Source of the DNA: Magnetovibrio blakemorei | Lineage (GTDB): Bacteria; Pseudomonadota; Alphaproteobacteria; Rhodospirillales; Magnetovibrionaceae | Length of the DNA stretch: 56,203 bases | Assembly: GCF_001746755.1 (NCBI RefSeq) | Contig: NZ_MCGG01000048.1 | Location: forward strand, 1-56,203 | Direction: 5' to 3' | Shown: positions 16,972 to 26,333 of the stretch, in pieces | Numbering within the stretch: position 1 is the first letter of the stretch | Layout: each line of letters opens with the position of its first letter | Notes under the pieces: model-generated | What the model saw: only the letters and a program-made list of their open reading frames with translations | Database searches by the model: none | What the model was told of the DNA's origin: nothing | Translations under genes and position numbers: made by a program

Positions 16972-17901
16972 ATGACCACTTTTTTATATCAACCGCCCGC
17001 CTGTGCTGATCATAACACGGGCGACGATCACCCCGAACACCCGTTGCGTCACCGCACCATCCAAAACATCCTGGAACATGAGCGCTTTTCCGACTTGATC
17101 CGCGTGGCGGCGAAGAAGGCCACCCGCGAACAGTTGGAGCGGGTTCACACGGCTCATCATATTGACCATATCTTGTCCACCGTGCCCGAAACGGGCGTCG
17201 CCTATTTGGATGCCGACACCGTAATGTCGGAGGGCAGCGGAGAGGCCGCGCTGTTCGCGGCAGGGGCAGCATGTGAAGCCGTTGACGATGTGGTGGCGGG
17301 ATCGGCACGCAACGCTTTTTGCGCCATCCGCCCCCCCGGTCACCATGCCGAACCGGATCAAGCCATGGGCTTTTGCCTGTTCAACAACGCCGCCATCGCC
17401 GCCAAGCAAGCCCGCACCGTGCATGGCCTGACGCGCGTTGCCATCGTCGATTTTGACGTCCACCACGGCAACGGCACCCAGGCATGCTGTTGGAGCGATC
17501 CACATTTGTTTTACGCCTCATCGCACCAGTATCCATGCTGGCCCGATACCGGATTGGAAAGCGAAGTGGGCGATTGCGACAACATCGCCAACGCCATCTT
17601 GGCTCCCGGTTCCGGCAGTGATGAATTTCGCGCCGCATGGTCGAAAAACCTGCTGCCCAAGCTGGAACGCTTTGCTCCGCAACTGGTGATCATTTCCGCC
17701 GGCTTTGACGCCCACGCCAGTGACCCGCAAGCACAGCTGCGCCTGCAAACGGCGGACTTCGCGTGGATCACCCAAGAACTGGTCGAGCTTGCCAATCGAT
17801 GCTGCCAAGGGCGCGTGGTGTCCGTGTTGGAAGGCGGCTACGACCTGCACGCCCTGGCCGCCTGCGTCGGCACCCACGTCCACATTTTGATGACGTGCTA
17901 G
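16972..17901 (+). CDS. class II histone deacetylase-family protein (HDAC2)
   Basis: 309 residues. Tandem catalytic His in RPPGHHAE, metal ligands in DFDVHHGNGTQ and SAGFDAHASDP, and the C-terminal LEGGYDLH are intact. It is a clear paralogue of the protein at 5079-6005. The ATG at 16972 follows GGAAGGGA; the TTG just before it is not needed. It faces the Pat-like acetyltransferase across a shared control region, which suggests that this copy reverses lysine acylation made by that enzyme, as AcuC does for AcuA in Bacillus. That function is inferred from context. Confidence 0.93.
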   Translation: MTTFLYQPPACADHNTGDDHPEHPLRHRTIQNILEHERFSDLIRVAAKKATREQLERVHTAHHIDHILSTVPETGVAYLDADTVMSEGSGEAALFAAGAACEAVDDVVAGSARNAFCAIRPPGHHAEPDQAMGFCLFNNAAIAAKQARTVHGLTRVAIVDFDVHHGNGTQACCWSDPHLFYASSHQYPCWPDTGLESEVGDCDNIANAILAPGSGSDEFRAAWSKNLLPKLERFAPQLVIISAGFDAHASDPQAQLRLQTADFAWITQELVELANRCCQGRVVSVLEGGYDLHALAACVGTHVHILMTC

Positions 17902-17950
17902 GTCTTAAACCTATAATCAGGTCGCAATCGGAATCCGATTCCCAGCAAGC

Positions 17951-17982
17951 GGCAACATTTGCCGAAAGCGGCAATTTTTGCC
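17951..17982 (+). promoter_or_regulatory. tandem dyads, candidate upstream activating sites for a sigma-54 promoter
   Basis: GGCAA-CAT-TTGCC (17951-17963) and GGCAA-TTT-TTGCC (17970-17982) are two 13-bp dyads with centres 19 bases apart, on the same DNA face. They lie about 75-105 bases before the predicted sigma-54 start site, the usual place for enhancer-binding proteins. A third dyad, AATCGGA-A-TCCGATT, lies at 17926-17940. Confidence 0.55.
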
Positions 17983-18028
17983 TAGCCCCGCACGCACTCA
18001 ACTCATTGATATTAAAGAAAACAGATTC

Positions 18029-18043
18029 TGGCACGAAGGTTGC
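18029..18043 (+). promoter_or_regulatory. sigma-54 (RpoN) promoter of the diguanylate cyclase gene
   Basis: TGGCACG-AAGG-TTGC matches the -24/-12 consensus TGGCACG-N4-TTGC exactly. Transcription would start near 18055, giving a leader of about 90 bases before ATG 18145. Activation would need an AAA+ enhancer-binding protein; candidate sites lie just upstream. Confidence 0.7.
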
Positions 18044-18144
18044 CTTTGTCGTTAGGCAATGTTTGCGAGAAGTGTAAACATCTAACGCTCCCACCCTCTA
18101 GGCCAGAATGGCTCGGAAAATGGCTCCGCATAAGGATCTATATC

Positions 18145-18894
18145 ATGGGCAACCTGTTGAGCTTTCCGATGAACGCTTGGGATGTCATCAACACCCAAGA
18201 CAAAGCAACCAGCGATAGCCTGTTTACGGCGCTCACAATATTGCGCGAATGTTTATCCAGCGCGCCTCACACGCTTGACGGCGCCACCGTACAGCGCTGC
18301 AAGGACGCCACCGAAACGGCATTGAACGCCGCCATGGGGGCAGAGCGTAAAATCCTGACCCAATCCTTGCACATCGAAGAAATCGAACGCTTAGCCTGCA
18401 CCGACGAGTTGACCGGAGCCTACAACCGTCGTGGTTTTCAGAAAGAATTTGAACGCGTTCTGGCCGCCGCCAATCGTTACGACGAAACCGGCATTTTGAT
18501 TTATGTGGACTTGGATGGGTTCAAGCCCATCAACGACACCTACGGCCATGCGGCAGGTGATTTGGTGCTGTGTGAAGTGGTTCGCACACTGCAAGAAAAC
18601 TGCCGCCCCCACGATCTGGTGGCACGTCTGGGCGGAGATGAGTTCGCTGTCTTGTTGTCCCGCACAGATTGGCAAAATGGCCTGAACCGCGCCGAAGTGA
18701 TCAAGCATGCCCTCAACACCAAATCTGTGAACTGGAACGACAAGACCATCTCCGTTCGCGCCAGCCTCGGCTACCAACGTTTTGGACCCGACGATAGCCA
18801 TACAGAGGTTTTGCGTCAGGCCGATAGCGCTATGTACAAAGCCAAGCGTCTGCGCACTGAACTGAGCCGCTCTCACGTCGAATTTCAATCCTGA
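18145..18894 (+). CDS. cytoplasmic diguanylate cyclase (GGDEF)
   Basis: 249 residues. An N-terminal helical region (1-80) matches no sensor domain I know. The C-terminal GGDEF domain (about 85-245) has the motif LTGAYNRRGF at its entry, active site LGGDEF and the inhibitory I-site RPHD five residues before it, so it should make c-di-GMP and be feedback inhibited. It has no signal peptide or membrane segment. ATG 18145 is chosen because AAGGAT precedes it and because the sigma-54 start (about 18055) excludes the in-frame start at 18040. Control by sigma-54 hints at links to motility, nitrogen or attachment. Confidence 0.9.
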   Translation: MGNLLSFPMNAWDVINTQDKATSDSLFTALTILRECLSSAPHTLDGATVQRCKDATETALNAAMGAERKILTQSLHIEEIERLACTDELTGAYNRRGFQKEFERVLAAANRYDETGILIYVDLDGFKPINDTYGHAAGDLVLCEVVRTLQENCRPHDLVARLGGDEFAVLLSRTDWQNGLNRAEVIKHALNTKSVNWNDKTISVRASLGYQRFGPDDSHTEVLRQADSAMYKAKRLRTELSRSHVEFQS

Positions 18895-19041
18895 ACGTGC
18901 TGCCCCCGTCATGTGTAAACACCAAACCAACAGGCCCATGTATGCCCCCCATTCGCCCCTCAACCCCAAACTTCCGCTTCGCGCCCCCTATGTGGCCGGG
19001 CGGTTTTTTGGGCTTTTCGCTGCCTGGCGGGAGTTGAGGTC

Positions 19042-19641
19042 ATGAAAAACACCTCTCCCCCGGCCCAGCCCTCGACCCTCCCGGTTATGCCACCCGCCCC
19101 CAAATCCGCAGTGCCGAAATCGTCTGTCCAGGTGTCAAATGACGTCGGCCCCGCACCGCTCATTTGGGATGATGAATGGGCGGTGGACTTGGACCATCAT
19201 GACCAACCTTGTGCCACACCGGGAACAAACGTTGTCGTGTTTGAAGCCGCCAAGCCGCCTCAGACCGTGCTCGGATCGGGACGACAGTTCACGGAAAGTC
19301 CGCTGAAGCGCATCTTAACCGATATCAACGCGCGCGCCATTTCACCTCGGCAAATGCAGAAACTGAGCCTCGAATTGTACGCAGGCGGAATCATCAGTTG
19401 GGAAGAACACGCCGCCTTGGCGTTCCAACCCGATCTTCACCCGGATTTTGCCCGCACAATCGGTGCGCTCACGGGCGAAAAACCGCTGCCGGACCAACCG
19501 CGCGATTTTGTCCGCGAATGGGAACAAAAACTTGATTTTGAACGCCGTTTCGCCCCCGCCACCAGTCGCGCCAAAGAACACGCCTTGCATATTTTATCGG
19601 TCTTGCGACGCATCGAAAGCCCGGCCAGTCTGCTAACGTAG
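19042..19641 (+). CDS. hypothetical protein with disordered N-terminus
   Basis: 199 residues, not recognised. Residues 1-75 are Pro/Ser/Thr rich and probably unstructured. The remainder (about 85-199) is helical: LKRILTDINARAISPRQM, then GIISWEEHAALAFQPDLHP and a basic amphipathic C-terminal helix. Start ATG has GAGG just upstream. It has no signal peptide. It lies between the GGDEF gene and an ankyrin-repeat gene on the same strand. Nothing indicates the function. Confidence 0.7.
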   Translation: MKNTSPPAQPSTLPVMPPAPKSAVPKSSVQVSNDVGPAPLIWDDEWAVDLDHHDQPCATPGTNVVVFEAAKPPQTVLGSGRQFTESPLKRILTDINARAISPRQMQKLSLELYAGGIISWEEHAALAFQPDLHPDFARTIGALTGEKPLPDQPRDFVREWEQKLDFERRFAPATSRAKEHALHILSVLRRIESPASLLT

Positions 19642-19769
19642 GTCCCATCTTGATCGAAGACGTTCCTTCATTGATTTGCGCCGTCCTTGTTTTAAGTCAA
19701 GCACGTCACGGGCGATCCGGTTTATACTCGGTGCCACATGCGCTCCCAACCCGATCAACCGAGGCCTCG

Positions 19770-20501
19770 ATGACCACAAAACCTTGTCCCATTTTGCGTC
19801 CAAGAACCGTTATCGCCTTGGTGCTCGGCCTGATCCTTATCGGTGGGTTGAGCGGAGAGGTCCAAGCCTCTGCAAAGCCGCTTAAAACGCCGCATCAAAT
19901 CATCGGCCAACTGCGTTTGCGCATCACGGCCATCGGCAAAACCACGGCCAGTGCAAACGATTTTGATGTTGCCACCAACGCCGCGTTAGACGACCTCAAA
20001 CTGTTCATCAGAGCATCCGACGATTTGGAAGCCCTCACGCGCAAAGACGACTGGGGCAAAACACCGTTGAACCATGCGGCCTATATGGGTTTCAGCAAAA
20101 TCGTGACAGAACTGTTGGCCCAGCCCAGCGTCAAAATCTCCCTCAATGAGCCCGATGACGTGGGTGTCACACCTTGGACGTACACCGTCTTTGCCGTGAA
20201 CCAAAGCGCCTTTGCGTGCAATCCAAAACTGTTTAACAGCCCCTTTTCCTGGTCGTCGTTGTACGCAAGCCACCCTTATTACACCCAGCGTTCGCCTTAT
20301 GTAGAAGCCCGCAAAATCCTCGAAGAAGCTGGCGCTGAAACCGATTTGGATAAAGCCAAAAACCAATGGCAAGCCATCTGCGTCAATCAAACCGCCGACG
20401 TCAAACGCGCTGTAGCAGAGGCCACCGATATACAAATGCTCGTCATCGAAGAAGGTGACAAAGCCCTACAAAGGTTCATGAACACGCTGCAAAAGCATTA
20501 A
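19770..20501 (+). CDS. secreted ankyrin-repeat-like protein
   Basis: 243 residues from ATG 19770. This start places a signal peptide or anchor at the N-terminus (TVIALVLGLILIGGLSGEVQA); an in-frame start at 19650 would bury it. Residues 70-150 contain at least one clear ankyrin repeat (DDWGKTPLNHAAYMGFSKIVTELLA) and a second, weaker one (PDDVGVTPWTYTVFAV). The protein is probably periplasmic. Ankyrin repeats mediate protein binding; the partner is unknown. It converges with the ykgJ-type gene, with three bases between the stops and no terminator between them. Confidence 0.75.
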   Translation: MTTKPCPILRPRTVIALVLGLILIGGLSGEVQASAKPLKTPHQIIGQLRLRITAIGKTTASANDFDVATNAALDDLKLFIRASDDLEALTRKDDWGKTPLNHAAYMGFSKIVTELLAQPSVKISLNEPDDVGVTPWTYTVFAVNQSAFACNPKLFNSPFSWSSLYASHPYYTQRSPYVEARKILEEAGAETDLDKAKNQWQAICVNQTADVKRAVAEATDIQMLVIEEGDKALQRFMNTLQKH

Positions 20502-20504
20502 ACG

Positions 20505-21173
20505 TTAAGTTTTGCGACGCTTGCACGCCGTCAGCCACGCCAGTTCCGTACCGGCCTGCTCTGCGCTGACCAAGGCCAAATGCAGCTCAAGATGCTCAAC
20601 GGTCTGATCTCGCCCCATCAACTTTCCCGTCACTTCGGCCAAGGCCTGACGCAATTGATGCGCCCGCACCATGCGTTCACCATCGGCGGGAATGGGCTGG
20701 TTGTGATCCAAGTTTTGGGTGGACAGGTTGCACGCATTCAGGTCCAGACTGTTGTAGCCTCGACACGCAATGGGGCGCACCGCATAGATGGTGCACGATT
20801 GACTTTGCGGGTCCAAAAACACACATGGTTTTTGCAACTCCCAGCGCGCCCCCGGATCCAGCGTTCCAACCTCTCGGGCCAATGCCGCAACCCGGCCCAT
20901 CAAAGCTTCAAAGTCTTCAACCGATAAAGTATCCTGCAGATGGCGCAATATGGCGAAAGCTTCGGCCATTTCCGCGCCCACCTGCGAACAACAACAACTG
21001 CCGCACCCGGCCTTGCAGGCCATGTCGGCGCTGGGCAAGGGGGCGGTGTTGGTTTCATATAAATTGAAGGCATAACGCGCCGCATCCGAAAGCTGGAGAC
21101 GTTTGGGCTTTTTGCGCAGATGGCTGCGCAAATCCCGAACCAACCAATCCAGCGCCGGATCGCGTTCTGTCAT
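20505..21173 (-). CDS. YkgJ-family cysteine cluster protein
   Basis: 222 residues with the cysteine pattern of the YkgJ / Fe-S cluster-binding family: CKAGCGSCCCSQVG near residue 60, then CVFLDPQSQSCTIYAVRPIACRGYNS around 130-150. These probably hold an iron-sulfur or zinc site; the function is not established. It starts three bases after the aspS stop and is thus in an operon with it. Confidence 0.85.
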   Translation of the reverse strand: MTERDPALDWLVRDLRSHLRKKPKRLQLSDAARYAFNLYETNTAPLPSADMACKAGCGSCCCSQVGAEMAEAFAILRHLQDTLSVEDFEALMGRVAALAREVGTLDPGARWELQKPCVFLDPQSQSCTIYAVRPIACRGYNSLDLNACNLSTQNLDHNQPIPADGERMVRAHQLRQALAEVTGKLMGRDQTVEHLELHLALVSAEQAGTELAWLTACKRRKT

Positions 21174-21176
21174 CGC

Positions 21177-23003
21177 TTAGCTTTCGCTAGAAACCGTATC
21201 TTCGCTGGCGGCAGCTTTCTTTTCCACTTGGGGCAGCGGCACCAGTTTAATGTACAGTTCGCGCAGCTGTTCCGGTGACGCTTCCGCCGGGGCCCCCATC
21301 AGCAAATCTTGGGCTTGCTGGTTCATGGGGAAGGCGATGATTTCACGGATGTTGGGCTCGTCCGCCAACAGCATCACCATGCGGTCAATGCCCGGAGCCG
21401 AACCACCGTGGGGCGGGGCGCCAAACTTAAACGCGTTCAACATGCCGCCAAACTGGTCTTCGACCACCTTGTTGGAATAACCCGCAATTTCAAACGCCTT
21501 GTACATGATTTCAGGCAAGTGATTTCGAATCGCACCCGAAGACAATTCCACCCCGTTGCACACGATGTCGTACTGATACGCCAAGATATCCAGCGGATCT
21601 TTGTTCAGCAAGGCGTCCAAACCGCCTTGCGGCATGGAGAACGGGTTGTGGGAAAATTCGATTTTGCCCTTTTCTTCGTCCATTTCGTACATGGGATAAT
21701 CGACGATCCAGCAGAAATCGAACTTGCCGCTGGCGCGCAGACCCAACGTGTCGCACACCTTTTCGCGTGCAAAGCCCGCGTACTTGGCGGCGAGATTTTC
21801 ACTCTGACAAACAAAGAACACGGCGTCGCCGTCTTGGGCACCGGATTGGGCTTTGATGGCCGCAACGCGGTCTGCATCCAGGTTCTTGGCAATTGGGCCT
21901 TTGGTTTCGCCGTCTTCGCCATAAATGATATAGCCAAGCCCCCCCATGCCTTCTTCACGCGCCCAGTCGTTCAGCTTGTCGAAGAAGCTGCGCGGGTGAG
22001 TCGCCGCTCCGGTTGCGGGAATGGCGCGCACCACCGAGCCTTTTTCGATGTTTTTCGCAAACAGGCCAAATCCACCACCGGCAAAGTGTTCGGTGACGTC
22101 GCAAATGATCAACGGGTTGCGCAGGTCGGGCTTGTCGGAACCATACTTAAGCATGCTGTCTTTGTAAGCAATGCGCGGGAACGGCAGCGGCGTGACGGTG
22201 CGATCGCCGCCGAATTCTTCGAAGATACCGTGCAGAACCGGTTCAATGGCGTTGAACACGTCGTCTTGGGTACAGAACGCCATTTCGTAATCGAGCTGAT
22301 AAAACTCACCCGGCGAACGGTCGGCACGAGCGTCTTCGTCGCGAAAGCACGGCGCAATTTGAAAATACTTATCGAAACCGGACACCATCAACAGCTGCTT
22401 GAACTGCTGCGGAGCCTGGGGGAGAGCGTAGAACTTGCCCGGATGCTGACGCGACGGGACCAGATAATCGCGCGCCCCTTCGGGGGAACTGGCGGTCAAA
22501 ATCGGTGTCTGCATTTCCAAGAACCCCTGCGCCGTCATGCGCTGGCGGATGGAGGCGATGACGCGGCTGCGCAGCACGATGTTGGCGTGAACCTTTTCCC
22601 GGCGCAAATCGAGATAACGGTGCTTCAAGCGCATCTCGTCGGAATATTCTTCATTGCCCGCCACTTGCATGGGCAGGACGGCGGCAGAGCTTTCCAGATG
22701 GAAGTCTTCAACCACCACTTCGATTTCGCCGGTGGGCAGATCTTTGTTCACCGTCTCCTGGCTGCGGCCCACCACATTGCCCGTCACGGTGATGACGCTT
22801 TCCGGACGCGAACCTTCAACGTCCTTGAACATCGGGTGGGATTCGTCGATCACCACCTGGGTGATGCCGTAATGATCGCGCACATCGACAAACAGCAAGC
22901 CGCCATGGTCGCGCTTTCTGTGCACCCAGCCCGAAATACGTGCCTTCGCGCCCGCGTCAGCAAGACGGAGTGCGCCACAGGTGTGTGTACGGTAGGGGTG
23001 CAT
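21177..23003 (-). CDS. aspS: aspartyl-tRNA synthetase
   Basis: 608 residues, full-length bacterial-type class II synthetase. The N-terminal OB-fold anticodon domain ([19 protein letters not shown]) precedes class II motif 2 ([18 protein letters not shown]), the bacterial GAD insertion (about 310-420) and motif 3 ([14 protein letters not shown]). It charges tRNA-Asp; whether it also charges tRNA-Asn cannot be decided here. ATG 23003 follows GGATCTTCG. Confidence 0.97.
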   Translation of the reverse strand: MHPYRTHTCGALRLADAGAKARISGWVHRKRDHGGLLFVDVRDHYGITQVVIDESHPMFKDVEGSRPESVITVTGNVVGRSQETVNKDLPTGEIEVVVEDFHLESSAAVLPMQVAGNEEYSDEMRLKHRYLDLRREKVHANIVLRSRVIASIRQRMTAQGFLEMQTPILTASSPEGARDYLVPSRQHPGKFYALPQAPQQFKQLLMVSGFDKYFQIAPCFRDEDARADRSPGEFYQLDYEMAFCTQDDVFNAIEPVLHGIFEEFGGDRTVTPLPFPRIAYKDSMLKYGSDKPDLRNPLIICDVTEHFAGGGFGLFAKNIEKGSVVRAIPATGAATHPRSFFDKLNDWAREEGMGGLGYIIYGEDGETKGPIAKNLDADRVAAIKAQSGAQDGDAVFFVCQSENLAAKYAGFAREKVCDTLGLRASGKFDFCWIVDYPMYEMDEEKGKIEFSHNPFSMPQGGLDALLNKDPLDILAYQYDIVCNGVELSSGAIRNHLPEIMYKAFEIAGYSNKVVEDQFGGMLNAFKFGAPPHGGSAPGIDRMVMLLADEPNIREIIAFPMNQQAQDLLMGAPAEASPEQLRELYIKLVPLPQVEKKAAASEDTVSSES

Positions 23004-23129
23004 CGAAGATCCTTACGTCAAAAATGAGAGTTGAAAGCATGCCTTAAGAGCAGTGGAAATCGGCGCAAAAGCACACCTTTGGGGCGACTTTGTCAAGAAA
23101 AGACTGAACACCTCCAGCAAAAACTCCCA

Positions 23130-24962
23130 TCACGCGGGCAGCTTCATGGAGATGGTGACTTTCACGCCCCGCCCGTCGGGGCCTAAATCAACACACAGTT
23201 GGCCATCCACAAAGCGCGAAACGGCGTTGGCGGCGGCCAACAGTCCATTGCCCGTGCCATCCGTGCGAGTCGTCAAACTGGCATCGAAACGGCGGGTTTT
23301 CAGCACCTCTCGCACGTGACCGAGCTGGTCCGGCGCCATGCCCTTGCCGTCATCGGTGACATGCATGCACAGGTGATCGCCCTTAACCGTTGCTCCGACG
23401 CTGACATGCCCAGCGCCGTGCTCAAAGGCATTGCGCACCAGTTCTTCCAGGGTGTCTTCCATTTCCGACGGCGCACAGGTGAAGACAATGTTTTCAATGC
23501 CATCGTTGATGATTTTGATCTCACCTTCGACCTCATCTTGCACACGTTTTGCGGCCGCAAGCCATTGCGACACCGTTTCTTTCACCTGGAGTTGATCACG
23601 ATGTCCGGTTTTGGCAACCGTATCCAAATCGCTGAGGCGGTCCTGGATTTTTTCAATGGTGGAGTGCAAACCCACTTGAACTTGGTCCACGTCTTTACGG
23701 GTGTTGACGACATACAGAACTTGAAGATGCAGCAAAAGATTCTTCAAACCATGGAACAAGCCGCGCACATCGACGCCGCCATTAACCGCCGCCCCCACAC
23801 TGGGCAGCAGCATCGCCTGCCAACCACCATACAGGCCCGGACGTCCCCACGCTTCCACGTTAGACCCATCCACGGAAAACAAACCCAGCGATGGCTGGTC
23901 TTTGATGGTGGCAAAAAACGCCACCGCCGTTTGGGTTGAGTTTTCTTCAACGCCAATGGCACGCACCAAGTTTTCAACCGTGGCGAATTCTTTTTGGGCC
24001 GCCTGACCATTGAGGGCAAAAAAACGCTGCGGGGATGGTGAAATCAACATGATACTGGCCGCATTTTGCACAAAACTATGAGCATGGATCACCTCAGCCG
24101 CCAATTCGCCAACCAGTGCGGGCTCTCCATCCTTTGTGCACAAAACCTTGCTGTGCCACTCATGCCAATCCGTGACGGGTGCATTGTGTGCGGCAATTAC
24201 AGGGCGCAATCCGGGGTTGAGGTCTTTCGGCTGCCAGTCGTCCTGGGTGCTGTCCTCTTCGAACGTGCGCAGCATGGCGACCATGCGGCTTGATGCTGTT
24301 GTCACCCGCAAGCTCATATCCTGGGCCAATCGTTTGATTTCACCATCATCGTGCAAATCAAAGAGTGTCTGCAAGTCGTTCATCACGCTGCCGAGCAGGT
24401 CCCGCACACTGAGTTCCCCGTCTTCGCACGCATCCAAATTTTCGATGAAGGCCTGCGCCATCGCCCGGGTGTGCCGTGCCGTTTCTTGAAAGGCACTGAC
24501 ATCCATGATGGTGAACTGCACTTGATTGTCATTGGGTTCATCACGCCGCCGCAACACCACCCGCAAGGACAATCCGCGGGCATTCACCAAAGGCTTCAGC
24601 ACCGTCATCGCCGCCCCCGGTGAAAGATACGCGGCGTCTTCGAGCAAAAACTGGCCATCTTGTGATGAGATGCCAAGCGCCAACAGCAGCTGGCTAAAAA
24701 GAGCTATGGAGCCAAGCTGGGGGGTATTATCCCCCAAGGGACCCAGCACACGGTAAAATTCCGCTCCCCCGGCGGTCCACTCCAATTGCCCCGTGTGGGT
24801 GCAAAAGACGCCAAAAAGGGGCCGTGCGTTGCTGACGTGAGTCAGGCACGCCAACAGATAGTCCGCGACGTCCCACGCTTCATCGTTGGACACAGGGCGA
24901 CCAACGACGTCCGCCAACCTGACCGCGCCTTGGGTATCGTCCTTCTGTTCGCCGCTGTTCAA
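23130..24962 (-). CDS. soluble histidine-kinase-like protein, HisKA_2-type
   Basis: 610 residues from a TTG start. It has no signal peptide or membrane segment. The N-terminal 300 residues hold what may be two PAS-like regions. The putative phosphoacceptor helix is GLFHGLKNLLLHLQ (about residue 405), like HisKA_2/HWE kinases where His is followed by K-N. The ATPase domain has an N-box (LEELVRNAFEHGAGH), G1 (DDGKGM) and G2 (GTGNGLLAA), all usable. No receiver or regulator gene lies beside it, so it is an orphan. The kinase call rests on the ATPase domain; activity is not shown. Confidence 0.8.
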   Translation of the reverse strand: MNSGEQKDDTQGAVRLADVVGRPVSNDEAWDVADYLLACLTHVSNARPLFGVFCTHTGQLEWTAGGAEFYRVLGPLGDNTPQLGSIALFSQLLLALGISSQDGQFLLEDAAYLSPGAAMTVLKPLVNARGLSLRVVLRRRDEPNDNQVQFTIMDVSAFQETARHTRAMAQAFIENLDACEDGELSVRDLLGSVMNDLQTLFDLHDDGEIKRLAQDMSLRVTTASSRMVAMLRTFEEDSTQDDWQPKDLNPGLRPVIAAHNAPVTDWHEWHSKVLCTKDGEPALVGELAAEVIHAHSFVQNAASIMLISPSPQRFFALNGQAAQKEFATVENLVRAIGVEENSTQTAVAFFATIKDQPSLGLFSVDGSNVEAWGRPGLYGGWQAMLLPSVGAAVNGGVDVRGLFHGLKNLLLHLQVLYVVNTRKDVDQVQVGLHSTIEKIQDRLSDLDTVAKTGHRDQLQVKETVSQWLAAAKRVQDEVEGEIKIINDGIENIVFTCAPSEMEDTLEELVRNAFEHGAGHVSVGATVKGDHLCMHVTDDGKGMAPDQLGHVREVLKTRRFDASLTTRTDGTGNGLLAAANAVSRFVDGQLCVDLGPDGRGVKVTISMKLPA

Positions 24963-25107
24963 AATGTGTTCCCAAATAAGAAGTCACCTGGCGCCCGCAC
25001 CACGTGCTCAGAATCGTATGCAGTCTAGCGCTTGAACGGCCGCTCAAAAACATAACTTTTTTTGATGGTTCCGAATCTCGTTCAAACCGTGTAAAAGCAG
25101 TATCATC

Positions 25108-26271
25108 ATGATCACAATCACCAAAACCAATGAACTTGTTGAGTTCTGCCAATCCGTCAAAGGCACCCCTTTCGTCACCGTGGACACCGAGTTCATGCGG
25201 GAAAGCACGTATTGGCCTCAGCTGTGTCTTGTCCAAGTCGCGGGCCCCGATGATGCCGTCGCCATTGATGCGTTGGCACCCGGCATCGACTTGGCCCCTT
25301 TGTTCGATTTAATGGACGCGCCGGAAACCTTAAAAGTGTTTCACGCCGCGCGCCAGGACGTCGAAATTTTTTATCATCTGATGGGGCACATCCCCGCCCC
25401 GCTGTTCGACACCCAAGTCGCGGCGATGGTGTGCGGTTTTGGCGACCAAGTGGGCTATGAAAACCTCATCGCCAAGCTGACCAAGGCGCGGGTTGATAAA
25501 TCGTCGCGCTTTACGGACTGGTCGCGTCGCCCCCTGTCGGACAAGCAAATCGCGTACGCGCTTTCAGACGTCACCCACCTGCGCGACGCCTATCGCAAGC
25601 TGTCCAAAGAATTGCAAGAAAACGGCCGCTCCTCGTGGCTGGAATCGGAGATGCAAATTCTGACCTCTGTCAGCACCTACGAAGGCAATCCCGATCTGGC
25701 CTACAAACGCATCAAAGCGCGCAATCCCAAGCCGCGCGTTGCCGCGGTGCTCAAGGAACTGGCCGCTTGGCGCGAACGCGAAGCCCAGCGTCGCGACATG
25801 CCGCGCAACCGTATTTTGCGCGATGATGCCTTGATGGAAATCGCCCACCACGCCCCCAAAACAGCCAATGACTTGGCCCGCACACGTGGCCTGGGCGACC
25901 GCATGGCCAATGGCCCCGGTGGGGTGGAAATTCTCAAAGCGGTGGAACGCGGCTTGGCCATTCCCGAATCTGATTTGCCCAAGCAAGTCAAAGAGCTTGA
26001 ACTGCCGTCGGGCATCGGCCCGGTGTCTGATTTGCTCAAAGTGTTTCTCAAGATGATCTGCGAAGAAACCGGCGTGGCGCAAAAGCTGATCGCCAATTCG
26101 TCCGACATCGACCACATCGCCGCGTTTGGCAAAGATGCCAAGGTCGATGCCATGTCGGGTTGGCGCTATGAGATGTTCGGCGAAGCCGCCGTCAAATTGC
26201 GCTCCGGCGAAATGGGGCTGGCGATCAAAAACAAAAAAGTCATCTTGCTTGAAAATACCAGCGGGGACTAA
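25108..26271 (+). CDS. rnd: ribonuclease D
   Basis: 387 residues. The DEDDy 3'-5' exonuclease domain has Exo I VDTEFMRE, Exo II FHAARQDVEIFY and Exo III YALSDVTHL, followed by two HRDC-type helical domains (about 205-380). RNase D trims the 3' ends of tRNA and other small RNAs. It is divergent from the kinase at 23130-24962. Proximity to aspS is a common alphaproteobacterial arrangement. Confidence 0.95.
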   Translation: MITITKTNELVEFCQSVKGTPFVTVDTEFMRESTYWPQLCLVQVAGPDDAVAIDALAPGIDLAPLFDLMDAPETLKVFHAARQDVEIFYHLMGHIPAPLFDTQVAAMVCGFGDQVGYENLIAKLTKARVDKSSRFTDWSRRPLSDKQIAYALSDVTHLRDAYRKLSKELQENGRSSWLESEMQILTSVSTYEGNPDLAYKRIKARNPKPRVAAVLKELAAWREREAQRRDMPRNRILRDDALMEIAHHAPKTANDLARTRGLGDRMANGPGGVEILKAVERGLAIPESDLPKQVKELELPSGIGPVSDLLKVFLKMICEETGVAQKLIANSSDIDHIAAFGKDAKVDAMSGWRYEMFGEAAVKLRSGEMGLAIKNKKVILLENTSGD

Positions 26272-26333
26272 ACACGGCCTGAGAGTCGCGCTTTTCACCT
26301 TCACTTCAGCTTATAAAAAAAGATGTTGATGAC

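Noticed and set aside
21309-23027. 572-codon open frame antisense to aspS
   Set aside because: Antisense shadow of a certain housekeeping gene.
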